A DNA stretch of 20,760 bases from UBA57 sp963577725 (GCA_047517285.1 JAKZTE010000012.1:1-20760); one strand, 5' to 3'. Positions 7,085 through 14,090 are shown, counted from the first letter of the stretch. Notes: generated by a model from the sequence alone, not told the origin. A program made the numbers and translations.

Positions 7085-7901
7085 TATCTACCGCCTTTCT
7101 TATTTTCGCTCTTATTTCTTCACCTTTTTCTTTTGAAATAACAGAAATTTCTTTTAATTCATCAAAAGTAAAACCTCCGGGCTTACCTTTTTGCGCAGAT
7201 ACATATTTTCCATTTTCGTCTGTTACTAATGTTAATCTGGCGGTTGCCATTTCTTGTTCATCTGCATTTGGATCTATTATTATTTTGTCTCCTATTTTTG
7301 CAAATGTTGTTGATACTGGCAGTGATTTTATTGGCAGTGGCTGTCTTTCGTCTAAGATTTTTACTTTATCATCTTCTATTGTAAATTTATTCATATCTGC
7401 CATTAATAGCGCAGTTGTTCCTGCATAGGAAACTGCATCGAATAAATTACCATCTTCATTAATTACTGCAACGTCAATATACACTGAATATACTAGTTCG
7501 CCTTCTTTAATACACAATTCTTTTATGTTAATCATTCCAGATTCTCTAATTCCTCTATCTGAAACTCTTGATAGTTCTATTGTATTTTCATCTGGTGGTC
7601 CAGGTTCAATATATTGTGAACTAATAGGTAACATTTCTGCATTGCAAGTCATTACTCCTTCCGCAGGCGTATCTGGAAACGGATGCGCAGTTTCAACCTT
7701 TACTCCTGCCCAAACTTCTGATTCTCCTATCCTGACTCTTGCAGAACCATTTGTCTTATCTTTTAGTATATTGGTCTCTATCTCTATATTTCTATAATCA
7801 AGTAATCCTCTTTTATCTAATCTGGTAGAATTTGCAAGATTTGACATTATACTCTCTCTAGTAATTGAATCTACGATTCTATGTTTTTTTACTGCAGGCA
7901 T
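7074..7901 (-). CDS. rrp42: Exosome complex component Rrp42
   Basis: Rrp42 is the RNase PH-fold subunit that pairs with Rrp41 in the hexameric ring of the archaeal exosome; it is catalytically inactive itself but contributes to RNA binding. At 275 residues the length is usual. Visible family features are the N-terminal DKRGLLDYRNIEIETNIL segment, GSARVRIGESEVWAGVKVE strands, the RGIRESGMINIKELCI segment in the position of the second RNA-binding motif, and the long C-terminal RNase PH-like half. It lacks the phosphate-binding catalytic Asp context (GEADMP) that Rrp41 has, as expected. The ATG at 7901 follows the rrp41 stop by three bases. The gene ends 11 bases inside rpl37ae. Confidence 0.95.
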   Translation of the reverse strand: MPAVKKHRIVDSITRESIMSNLANSTRLDKRGLLDYRNIEIETNILKDKTNGSARVRIGESEVWAGVKVETAHPFPDTPAEGVMTCNAEMLPISSQYIEPGPPDENTIELSRVSDRGIRESGMINIKELCIKEGELVYSVYIDVAVINEDGNLFDAVSYAGTTALLMADMNKFTIEDDKVKILDERQPLPIKSLPVSTTFAKIGDKIIIDPNADEQEMATARLTLVTDENGKYVSAQKGKPGGFTFDELKEISVISKEKGEEIRAKIRKAVDSGS

Positions 7902-7904
7902 TTC

Positions 7905-8624
7905 TTATTCCTCCGTTTTCCCATTCTTATTATCAAAATATTTCTCTGATAATGCATCACGTTGTAATTTGTATAGTTTGTCACAACCCGTTTTTGCTAA
8001 TTCTAATGCTTCATCAAATTCTTCTTTTGATAAGTTTCCATCTAGTTGAAACAGGGTGATTAAACCTGTATTTGGTAATAATGCTATTGGCATATCTGCT
8101 TCTCCTGTTTTGTCTTCAGTATCGTCCACGTCCAATACAACTTGCCCATTAACTTTACCTGCTGCACATGCAGTTACAAGATCTCTCATGTTAATTCCTG
8201 CATCTGCTAATGCAGTGGATGCCGCATTTATTGCAGCGCATCTTGAACCTCCATCTGATTGAAGAATCTCAATATATATCTCAATTGCAGTTCTAGGATA
8301 ATCTTCCATTATAATTGCTGGTTGTAATGCTTCTCTTATTACTTTTGATATTTCTATCTCTCTCCTTGATATATTTGGTCTTTTTCTCGTATCTGTAGAA
8401 AAGGGCATCATGTGATATCTACACTTTATAATTGCTCTATCTGAAACCATCATGTGTTTTGGATGTACTTCCTTTGGTCCAAATACTGCGGCCATGATTT
8501 TGTTTTTTCCAAATTCAATTAATGCAGATCCGTCTGCATTTTTTATTACTCCTGCTTTGATAGAAACATTCCGAAGCTCATCAGGGGCTCGTCCACTAAT
8601 TCTCTCTATATTATTTTTTGACAA
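7905..8624 (-). CDS. rrp41: Exosome complex exonuclease Rrp41
   Basis: Rrp41 is the active subunit of the archaeal exosome, a phosphorolytic 3'-5' exoribonuclease that can also add A-rich tails. The 239-residue protein has the canonical motifs: GRAPDELRNVSIKAG at the N-terminus, the paired Arg of NISRREIEIS that contacts RNA, ETDGGSR-type LQSDGGSRCAAINAAS, and GEADMPIA, where the Asp corresponds to the catalytic residue near the phosphate site. All are intact, so the enzyme is predicted active. It lies six bases after rrp4 and three before rrp42 on the same strand, so the ring and cap subunits are probably made from one message. The highly charged C-terminal tail (DNKNGKTEE) is normal. Confidence 0.97.
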   Translation of the reverse strand: MSKNNIERISGRAPDELRNVSIKAGVIKNADGSALIEFGKNKIMAAVFGPKEVHPKHMMVSDRAIIKCRYHMMPFSTDTRKRPNISRREIEISKVIREALQPAIIMEDYPRTAIEIYIEILQSDGGSRCAAINAASTALADAGINMRDLVTACAAGKVNGQVVLDVDDTEDKTGEADMPIALLPNTGLITLFQLDGNLSKEEFDEALELAKTGCDKLYKLQRDALSEKYFDNKNGKTEE

Positions 8625-8630
8625 TACAAA

Positions 8631-9305
8631 TCACTTTGAAATTAAACTTATAACCTTATCGTTAAGATCAGATGTATGTGCTTGATTTCCAATTAATTTT
8701 ATTGCATCTCTTGCTTTTGTTCTTGCTTCATCCGTTCCTTTCAATAATATTGCGCCATTTTGACCTATTGTCATACGACAACCTGTATTTTCTTCAATCA
8801 ATTTGATCATTACTCCTTTTTTACCAATTACCCTTGGTATTTTTGAGGATGTGATGTATGTTATCTCTCCTTCCTTTATTTTACCTAATCCCGGACCACT
8901 AACTGAAATTAACGGGTCTCTAGTTCTGTCAAATGAAAGTATCTTTGCTATCATACATTCTCCTTTATTGAATTGTGATTTCATTGAATCTCTTGAAGAA
9001 GAAAACTGTCTTCCGAACACTGCCGATCCAGTTAATATTCCAAAGAACCATGAATTTATATCTATTTCCCATGCAAAGCCGTTCATATCTGCAACTTTTC
9101 CTATAACCACGTCGTCAATTCTTGGTATATACGTTCCGTTTAATGGTATTACTCTAACTCCATTATATGCAATTTCGGCCATTCCTACTTTAGTACTAAT
9201 AATTTTATTACCGTCTTTTATTACATTTGCAATCGGATTATAATCTCCTTCAATCACTACATCACCCGGCATGACATATTTTCTTTCTACTGAATTTGTT
9301 TTCAT
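8631..9305 (-). CDS. rrp4: Exosome RNA-binding cap protein Rrp4
   Basis: Rrp4 forms part of the trimeric cap that feeds RNA into the exosome ring. The 224 residues divide into an N-terminal beta domain with the VMPGDVVIEGDYNP segment, an S1 domain (about 63-138), and a KH domain whose GXXG loop is GKKG (161-164) followed by the TGCRMTIGQNG strand. All three expected domains are present and the length is usual. The ATG at 9305 lies two bases after the sdo1 stop and rrp41 begins six bases downstream. Distinction from Csl4, the other cap protein, is clear because Csl4 has a zinc ribbon instead of KH. No Csl4 gene is in the window. Confidence 0.96.
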   Translation of the reverse strand: MKTNSVERKYVMPGDVVIEGDYNPIANVIKDGNKIISTKVGMAEIAYNGVRVIPLNGTYIPRIDDVVIGKVADMNGFAWEIDINSWFFGILTGSAVFGRQFSSSRDSMKSQFNKGECMIAKILSFDRTRDPLISVSGPGLGKIKEGEITYITSSKIPRVIGKKGVMIKLIEENTGCRMTIGQNGAILLKGTDEARTKARDAIKLIGNQAHTSDLNDKVISLISK

Positions 9306-9307
9306 TG

Positions 9308-10021
9308 TTATTCTATCGAATCTGCTATTATATTACCTTTAGTCAACGAATTCAATTTATCAATTAACGTAATTTTTGAACCTGGAGGTACTAAAATTAC
9401 ACTACTTAGCGAACCATCATTCTTCCATTCTTCAGATTCCACAGTTCCAAATTTTTTTAATATACCTATGGATTGCGGCGCATACTGTGCTGGAATTGTA
9501 ATCTTCAATTTACTTATCTCTGATTTCATTGGAATTACCTTCCTCAATTCTTCAATTATTCCCTTAATTTGTTCATCGGTATTTTTAATTGGATCGATAC
9601 TCACTCTTGCTTCTATCAGTGCTTGTTCTATTCTCTGTGGCGGATGCGGAATTTTTGTTTTTGGATCAACATAATTGCCTGAGATTATTGTTATTACTTG
9701 CTTTCGTTTTTCCTCAATTTTTTGTTTTCTTTGTTGAGTATTAAGTAACAATTCACCTTTTTCTAAAATTATTTTCAGAGCTTCTTGATTATTGTCAGTT
9801 TTCAGATGTTTCTTTAACTTCTCATCAGATATTCTTACTCCCTTTTTTGCATCTGAATATATCTCATCAAAAGCAATTGCCTTTTCATATTCATGCGTTT
9901 CACCTTTCTTAAATTTTAATGCATGATCTGGATCAACAAAAATCTCAAATTTTTCTCCAGAAATTGATAATCTTACTACTGTAAATCTTGAATCAACATT
10001 TTTCTTTTGGAAATCCTTCAT
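9308..10021 (-). CDS. sdo1: Ribosome maturation protein Sdo1 (SBDS family)
   Basis: Sdo1/SBDS takes part in large-subunit maturation; in eukaryotes it helps release eIF6. The 237-residue protein has the standard three domains: an N-terminal FYSH domain (RFTVVRLSISGEKFEIFVDPDHALKF, about 12-95), a central helical domain with the YVDPKTKIPHPPQRIEQAL motif, and a C-terminal ferredoxin-like domain (around SKLKITIPAQYAPQSIGIL). It is the first gene of the exosome superoperon. A TATA-like TTTATA on this strand near 10051-10056 lies about 30 bases before the ATG at 10021, so transcription probably starts within a few bases of it, downstream of the two tRNA genes on the same strand. Confidence 0.95.
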   Translation of the reverse strand: MKDFQKKNVDSRFTVVRLSISGEKFEIFVDPDHALKFKKGETHEYEKAIAFDEIYSDAKKGVRISDEKLKKHLKTDNNQEALKIILEKGELLLNTQQRKQKIEEKRKQVITIISGNYVDPKTKIPHPPQRIEQALIEARVSIDPIKNTDEQIKGIIEELRKVIPMKSEISKLKITIPAQYAPQSIGILKKFGTVESEEWKNDGSLSSVILVPPGSKITLIDKLNSLTKGNIIADSIE

Positions 10022-10047
10022 TTATACAATCTTCAGCAATTAACTTC

Positions 10048-10060
10048 ACATATAAATTAG
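10048..10060 (-). promoter_or_regulatory. TATA-like element for the sdo1-exosome superoperon
   Basis: An A/T-rich element reading CTAATTTATATG on the minus strand, about 30-33 bases before the sdo1 ATG and just after the 3' end of tRNA-Lys(UUU). The position fits the main promoter of the exosome superoperon with a very short leader. Supported by spacing only. Confidence 0.4.
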
Positions 10061-10070
10061 TTGATAAATG

Positions 10071-10183
10071 CGGGTCCTAGGGGATTTCCATCGGAATTCG
10101 GACCCCTGGCCACCGGATTTCTTTCCTAGTGTTAAAAGTCCGGTGCTCTAGGAATTTATACTACCTGGCTGAGCTAAGGACCC
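10071..10183 (-). tRNA. tRNA-Lys(UUU) with three introns
   Basis: Acceptor GGGTCCT (10183-10177) pairs with AGGACCC (10078-10072), discriminator G. The anticodon stem CCGGA/TCCGG encloses loop CTTTTAA, giving anticodon UUU. Three insertions must be removed: about 13 bases in the D-arm (around 10148-10161), after which the D-stem GCTC/GAGC is perfect; 14 bases at the canonical position after the anticodon (about 10118-10131); and 12 bases within the T-loop (inside 10084-10102) between the perfect stem halves AGGGG and CCCCT. Any T-loop register gives C rather than U at position 55, which is odd. CCA is not encoded. It lies 71 bases after tRNA-Asp and 50 before sdo1 on the same strand. Confidence 0.9.
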
Positions 10184-10254
10184 ACAAAAAATAATTAATA
10201 TTCACCTATTAGTGTGTTTACTTGTATGTTTATTTCTTATTCAAATTTAATAAG

Positions 10255-10371
10255 CGCCCCGGGCGGGAAATTCCGAAATTGTTTCAATTCCTTTTGAACC
10301 CGCGTCTAAAGCGTGACAGGCTCCAATGCTAGGCCGAGATGTGCGATTATTAATCTCTACACCACCGGGGC
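10255..10371 (-). tRNA. tRNA-Asp(GUC) with D-loop and T-loop introns
   Basis: Acceptor GCCCCGG (10371-10365) pairs perfectly with CCGGGGC (10262-10256), discriminator G. The anticodon loop CTGTCAC sits on stem GGAGC/GCTTT and gives GUC (Asp). Two introns are evident. One of about 17-19 bases lies in the D-loop (roughly 10337-10355) just before the conserved GG, flanked by GAGAT and ATCTC that can pair. The second is exactly 24 bases (10269-10292) in the T-loop between nucleotides 59 and 60; removing it leaves GCGGG-TTCAAAT-CCCGC. There is no intron at the usual anticodon-loop position. CCA is not encoded. An ACTATAA-type element around 10396-10401 is about 27 bases upstream. Confidence 0.93.
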
Positions 10372-10393
10372 TAAATATTTCAAAACATTCTCA

Positions 10394-10402
10394 AACTATA
10401 AC
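10394..10402 (-). promoter_or_regulatory. TATA-like element for tRNA-Asp
   Basis: GTTATAGTT on the minus strand, centred about 27 bases before the first base of tRNA-Asp, the distance expected for an archaeal tRNA promoter. The following tRNA-Lys(UUU), 71 bases downstream, may be read from the same promoter. Confidence 0.4.
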
Positions 10403-10421
10403 TCTTTCGAATTTATTACAC

Positions 10422-10429
10422 TTAAAAAT
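10422..10429 (+). promoter_or_regulatory. TATA-like element for the nitrilase gene
   Basis: TTAAAAAT is centred about 28 bases before the TTG start at 10453. This spacing predicts a leaderless transcript and supports the TTG as the true start. The region between this gene and tRNA-Asp (10372-10452) holds only the two divergent promoters. Confidence 0.4.
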
Positions 10430-10452
10430 CTTAAGATTTAATTATTCGTAGT

Positions 10453-11253
10453 TTGAGTAACCGTGTAAATCTTAGTTACGTTCAATTTAACCCTGAATTT
10501 GGAAATGTTGATAAAAATCTAAAAATTGCCTCCAAGTTATTATATAAGGCAAAACCTGGTATTGTCGTTCTTCCTGAATTGATGAATACCGGATATAATT
10601 TTATCTCTAACGATGAAGTTCGTGGTTTATCTGAATTGTCAAAAACTGGAAAAACATCTTTGCTGATATCTCAAATTTCATCAGATATTAAATCCACCAT
10701 TGTTGCGGGTTTTGTTGAAACATCAAAAAATCATTACTATAATAGCGCAATGGTTGTATCAAAGGGTAGATTTATTGGCGTATACAGAAAAACACATTTA
10801 TTTTATAATGAAAAACAATTATTCTCCAAAGGGAATACTGGATTTCGAATATTCAATATTGATAACTTTAAATTGGGAGTAATGATTTGTTCGGATTGGA
10901 TTTGGCCTGAATCCGCACGAACTCTTGCATTAAAAGGCGCAGATATAATCGCCCATCCTGCAAATCTTATTCTTAAAGGACTTTGCCAACAAACTATGCC
11001 AATTCGTTGTTTTGAAAATAGTGTTTTTGCTATTACTGCAAATCGAACTGGTATTGAAAAACGTGGCAAGGATTCCTTCCATTATACCGGCCAGAGTCAA
11101 ATTGTAGGGCCTGATATGAAAATACTATCTCGTGCTAGATCAAATTGTAATTCTGTAAATTCTGTAAATGTTAATCTATTAAATGCAAGAAATAAAACAT
11201 TATTTAAGAACAACGATTTGATTAAAGATCGAAGACCTAAATTTTATAAATAG
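10453..11253 (+). CDS. Carbon-nitrogen hydrolase (nitrilase superfamily)
   Basis: A 266-residue amidohydrolase of the nitrilase superfamily, which cleaves C-N bonds in amides through a cysteine thioester. The Glu-Lys-Cys triad is intact: E42 in LPELMNTGY, K113 in YRKTHLF, and C146 in MICSDWIWPE. The overall strand pattern (VNLSYVQFNPEFGNVDKNL at the start; ADIIAHPANLIL and CFENSVFAITANR after the Cys) is typical of soluble, single-domain members. The start is TTG at 10453; it is followed at once by conserved sequence, and a TATA-like element sits 28 bases upstream. It stands alone, with no operon partner that would reveal the substrate. Annotating it as a specific amidase or omega-amidase would go beyond the evidence. 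Confidence 0.92.
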   Translation: MSNRVNLSYVQFNPEFGNVDKNLKIASKLLYKAKPGIVVLPELMNTGYNFISNDEVRGLSELSKTGKTSLLISQISSDIKSTIVAGFVETSKNHYYNSAMVVSKGRFIGVYRKTHLFYNEKQLFSKGNTGFRIFNIDNFKLGVMICSDWIWPESARTLALKGADIIAHPANLILKGLCQQTMPIRCFENSVFAITANRTGIEKRGKDSFHYTGQSQIVGPDMKILSRARSNCNSVNSVNVNLLNARNKTLFKNNDLIKDRRPKFYK

Positions 11254-11265
11254 CTTTACGAATTC

Positions 11266-11658
11266 CTATTTGGAATCTTTCTTATCAATTTTAATATATT
11301 TATCATCATTTAAATTATAGAATTCCCATTTTCCTCTTTTTAGATTTGCCTTTCTCCTTTTTTCAAACGTCCATGCAAGAATTGGTTCAGCTCCTACTTT
11401 CTTTGCCCATATTTTTAGATATTTTCTTTCTATCTCGTCAATATCACTCAAATATTTAGAAACTTGTATAAACCAAACAATAGTTTTCTTTTTATCTTTT
11501 CTTACTGAAATAATGTCTATTGGATAATATTTCTTTCCATCTACTACTACCATCCCTGCTTTTGAACCAGATCCTCTCATAGCAAACCACCCATTGATTC
11601 TTAGTTTACTTAATAGATTGTGCTCTCTTGCCCTACCTAAAATATACGAATTCGACAT
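11266..11658 (-). CDS. Holliday-junction-resolvase-like (Hjc-type) nuclease
   Basis: A 130-residue protein resembling the archaeal Hjc family of Holliday junction resolvases, which cut four-way DNA junctions as dimers. It has the opening GRAREHNLLSKL helix with the conserved Glu (E12), the flexible-loop segment MRGSGSKAG with the family's SGSK core, and a PD-(D/E)XK-like core: D48 in YPIDIIS and K68 in FIQVSK. The middle acidic position is Q65 instead of the usual Glu, and about ten residues (MVVVDGKKYY) separate the SGSK loop from Asp48, more than in classical Hjc. The ATG is at 11658, divergent from ribK. It might be an active variant or a related nuclease with another role; family-level confidence is moderate. 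Confidence 0.7.
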   Translation of the reverse strand: MSNSYILGRAREHNLLSKLRINGWFAMRGSGSKAGMVVVDGKKYYPIDIISVRKDKKKTIVWFIQVSKYLSDIDEIERKYLKIWAKKVGAEPILAWTFEKRRKANLKRGKWEFYNLNDDKYIKIDKKDSK

Positions 11659-11659
11659 A

Positions 11660-11716
11660 ACTTTGAATATATATCTGTGGAATGTGTTAATAACTATTAG
11701 ATATGAGAAATTAATT
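11660..11716. promoter_or_regulatory. Divergent promoter region between hjc-like gene and ribK
   Basis: This A/T-rich gap contains a near-palindromic GTTAATAAC (about 11686-11694) and AATATATATC (about 11666-11675). The palindrome is about 27 bases before the ribK ATG (11717) and about 32 bases before the opposite ATG (11658), so it could serve as a TATA box in both directions. Inference from spacing. Confidence 0.35.
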
Positions 11717-12379
11717 ATGAAGTCTTCCTATCTTACTACCCTTATTCAACTTCTTCTTCTTGGTGCAAAAAACCCCATCAAATTATCTACATCTGATCTT
11801 GCCACTTCTATAGATAAAACTCAACAAACTGCATCAATGCATCTTTTATTTCTTGAAAAGAATGATATGATTACCCGATATAAAATTGACGGAGGCGATG
11901 TTATTCAAATATCCGCATCTGGTTTAAAGTACTTATTGTCTATAAATCAAAAAATTCAGTCTGCTTTTGATGATAATAGTTCGACTCTTGTTACTGGGGA
12001 AGTATTTTCTGGACTTGGAGAAGGCGCATATTACATATCGCTGCCTGGGTATAAAAAACAATTCATCTCAAAACTAGGTTATGAACCATATCCTGGAACT
12101 CTTAACCTCAAACTATCTTCTAATTTACATAAACAATTCATAGAGAAATTGTCTAATACGGATGGGGTTATAATTGAAGGATTTACAGATAAGAAACGCA
12201 CATATGGTAATGTTATTTGTTATCCATCAGTGATTAATTCAAATATTCAAGGCAGTGTAATTCTTATTGAACGCACACACCATGATAGTTCTGTTATCGA
12301 ATTGATTTCTCCTATTTTTCTTCGTAAAAAATTAAAACTTAAAGACGGAGACGAAGTTAAAGCCAATATTTCTGTTTAG
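11717..12379 (+). CDS. ribK: CTP-dependent riboflavin kinase with N-terminal winged-helix domain
   Basis: The archaeal riboflavin kinase makes FMN from riboflavin using CTP. In this 220-residue protein, residues 1-85 form an HTH/winged-helix domain (STSDLATSIDKTQQTASMHLLFLEKNDMITR, with a recognition-helix pattern). Residues 90-220 form the kinase domain: VTGEVFSGLGEGAYYISLPGY, EPYPGTLNLKL, and the late ILIERTHHD and IELISP segments. I chose ATG 11717 rather than the upstream ATG 11594: the extra 41 residues would run into the divergent hjc-like gene and do not resemble the family, while a TATA-like element lies 27 bases before 11717. In archaea with this fusion the HTH is thought to regulate riboflavin genes. 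It converges on FAD synthase with a one-base gap. Confidence 0.93.
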   Translation: MKSSYLTTLIQLLLLGAKNPIKLSTSDLATSIDKTQQTASMHLLFLEKNDMITRYKIDGGDVIQISASGLKYLLSINQKIQSAFDDNSSTLVTGEVFSGLGEGAYYISLPGYKKQFISKLGYEPYPGTLNLKLSSNLHKQFIEKLSNTDGVIIEGFTDKKRTYGNVICYPSVINSNIQGSVILIERTHHDSSVIELISPIFLRKKLKLKDGDEVKANISV

Positions 12380-12380
12380 G

Positions 12381-13007
12381 CTAGTTGCTTTTATATTCTT
12401 TTCTTATATGCGTGCTCTTAATATGTGGTATTGGGGAATCTAATCTCTTTATTTTTATCCTTAAATTATTTGATTTCACAAGTTCTCTTAATTTACTTAA
12501 CTGATGTTTCTGATCATACCCTACAGTAATTACATCAGGTTTTATTTTTTTTACTATTCTAAAAATATCCCCTTTATTTCCTATTAATGTGTAATCTACA
12601 TATCTAATCGCAGATACTAAGATTGATCTTCTATTTTCATTATTTATTGGCTTTCTTCCTTTAATTTTCCTTACTCTGTCATCTCTTGCAATAGAAACAA
12701 TCAATACATCTCCTTCCTCTTTTGATTTTTTCAACGTATGTATATGCCCTGGGTGTATTATGTCGTACACTCCGCCTGTAAATACAACTATTATATTTTT
12801 TCTACCTTTATCTGTTAATATAAAATTTCCTTTAACTTGTTTAATTAACTCCATAGTATTCATTTTTGCAATATTTCTATCCAGTTCTTTCTTCTCTATA
12901 TCTAAATATTTTTGAATATTACCTGCTGATTTTTTCCCTTGTAAATTATTTATATACATAATTTTTAATATCTTTCTTTCAATTTTATTTATCTTCATTT
13001 TTACCAC
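12381..13007 (-). CDS. ribL: FAD synthase-like cytidylyltransferase with N-terminal winged-helix domain
   Basis: A 208-residue protein of the nucleotidyltransferase family with the HxGH signature HPGH (85-88) in FTGGVYDIIHPGHIHTL. It continues with DVLIVSIARDDRV, a KGRKPINNENRR segment and, near the end, the KSTHIRK counterpart of the ISSTxIR motif. This matches archaeal RibL, which adenylylates FMN to FAD; glycerol-3-phosphate or other cytidylyltransferases are the alternative. The position opposite riboflavin kinase favours FAD synthase. Residues 1-70 are an additional domain with winged-helix character (IERKILKIMYINNLQGKKSAGNIQKYLDI, then LIKQVKGNFILTDKGRK), absent from minimal RibL proteins of about 150 residues. 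The start overlaps the end of the dph5 gene by seven bases, so both are translated from one message. Confidence 0.85.
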   Translation of the reverse strand: MVKMKINKIERKILKIMYINNLQGKKSAGNIQKYLDIEKKELDRNIAKMNTMELIKQVKGNFILTDKGRKNIIVVFTGGVYDIIHPGHIHTLKKSKEEGDVLIVSIARDDRVRKIKGRKPINNENRRSILVSAIRYVDYTLIGNKGDIFRIVKKIKPDVITVGYDQKHQLSKLRELVKSNNLRIKIKRLDSPIPHIKSTHIRKEYKSN

Positions 13008-14029
13008 TCTAATTTCACTTCTCCTAAGAAAATCAATGAATCTATTAATCCTTCTGCATATCCAATACTAAGTATTGCTAATTCAAATCGTTCTTCATCT
13101 TTAAATCTCTCTGCGTCATCAATATACGCATCTATATTCTTGAATAAATCCGTATACCTCTTTTCATTATCCGTCATCTCTTTTATTTTATTTAGTGTAT
13201 TTCTTGCTTTTGGAATATATTTGTCTAACATATCTACAGAAATTGATTTAATATTAATTGAATTATCTGTAATCTCATTTTCTTTTATTCCAAATAATTG
13301 AACTAATGCTTCTATTTCAGTAAAATGAAGTTTACTTGGTATAATTATTGTATAAGGCGGCCTGTCATATTGTTTTTTTAATAATTCATTTATTGCTCCA
13401 CAATATATCTTTTGTTTACCCATCCCGATTCTTGAAGCAATAATTATCGTACTTGATTTATTAATTACTTGTTTTTTTTGTTCTTTTTCTATACCTAACA
13501 ATTGCTTTATAGCTTCGATTGGATCCAAATATTCATCTTCATCAAGATTGTATTCTAATAAAATTGTTGAATGTAATTCTGATAATAAATTTTTTAAAAT
13601 TACATCATATACTGATAACGGCGCAATTTTTGATTTGGTCATCAATGTTGTTATTCTTCCAAATTTGTATGAATGTAGTCCTGTTTCTCCCGGCAGAACT
13701 GTTGTAATTGAACTATTGTGTAATATTTGTGTATTTATTCCTTCTTTTTCTGCGCGCATTCTTAAATCCATGTGTGTAGTTGCAATCATTGGATTCCCAT
13801 AAGTCAATAGTACTACTGTACTATTTTTTGATTCTTCAATAATTTTACTTCCATTCTCTATAAATTCTCTTCCTACTTGTTCATATTGGAATTCAAATTT
13901 ATATTCATTATAAGGCATTGGTGGGCTTGTATATCTCTCAAAATAGATTTTATCTGCATTTTTTATTGTTTCTATAATCTCTTGAGTTATTGTATTCTCA
14001 TTTAATCCAAGTCCTGCAAAAATTATCAT
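13001..14029 (-). CDS. dphB: Diphthine synthase fused to a C-terminal DUF357-like domain
   Basis: Dph5 is the SAM-dependent methyltransferase in diphthamide synthesis, modifying a histidine of elongation factor 2. Residues 1-255 are the normal enzyme: FAGLGLNENTITQE start, YFERYTS, LLTYGNPMIATTH (75-87), the LPGETGLHSYKFGRIT segment (112-127), and the C-terminal GKQKIYCG and PSKLHF regions. The usual length is about 250-270 residues; here there are 342. The extra C-terminus (about 285-336) has a helical hairpin NEKRYTDLFKNIDAYIDDAERF / ERFELAILSIGYAEGLIDSL that resembles DUF357, a small archaeal domain of unknown function normally seen as a separate protein. The ATG is at 14029; downstream FAD synthase overlaps by seven bases. 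The enzyme call is secure, the DUF357 call moderate. Confidence 0.9.
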   Translation of the reverse strand: MIIFAGLGLNENTITQEIIETIKNADKIYFERYTSPPMPYNEYKFEFQYEQVGREFIENGSKIIEESKNSTVVLLTYGNPMIATTHMDLRMRAEKEGINTQILHNSSITTVLPGETGLHSYKFGRITTLMTKSKIAPLSVYDVILKNLLSELHSTILLEYNLDEDEYLDPIEAIKQLLGIEKEQKKQVINKSSTIIIASRIGMGKQKIYCGAINELLKKQYDRPPYTIIIPSKLHFTEIEALVQLFGIKENEITDNSINIKSISVDMLDKYIPKARNTLNKIKEMTDNEKRYTDLFKNIDAYIDDAERFKDEERFELAILSIGYAEGLIDSLIFLGEVKLEW

Positions 14030-14060
14030 ATTCTCTCTAATTATAACGAAGGAAAATGTT

Positions 14061-14070
14061 CAATAAAAAG
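14061..14070 (+). promoter_or_regulatory. TATA-like element for tRNA-Lys(CUU)
   Basis: CAATAAAAAG is centred about 25 bases before the first base of the tRNA. The same A/T-rich stretch on the other strand is about 36 bases before the dph5 ATG and may serve that gene too. Spacing evidence only. Confidence 0.35.
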
Positions 14071-14090
14071 TACATTGCAAGCATAACATT

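Noticed and set aside
10337..10355. Inverted repeat GAGAT/ATCTC as a regulatory operator
   Set aside because: It lies inside tRNA-Asp and is better explained as the splice-site helix of the D-loop intron.
11594..11716. Longer start for riboflavin kinase (ATG 11594)
   Set aside because: The extra 41 residues overlap the divergent hjc-like gene, do not resemble RibK N-termini, and ATG 11717 has a TATA-like element at the right distance.
11660..11716. FMN riboswitch upstream of riboflavin kinase
   Set aside because: The gap is too short and A/T-rich, without the conserved stems of an FMN aptamer.
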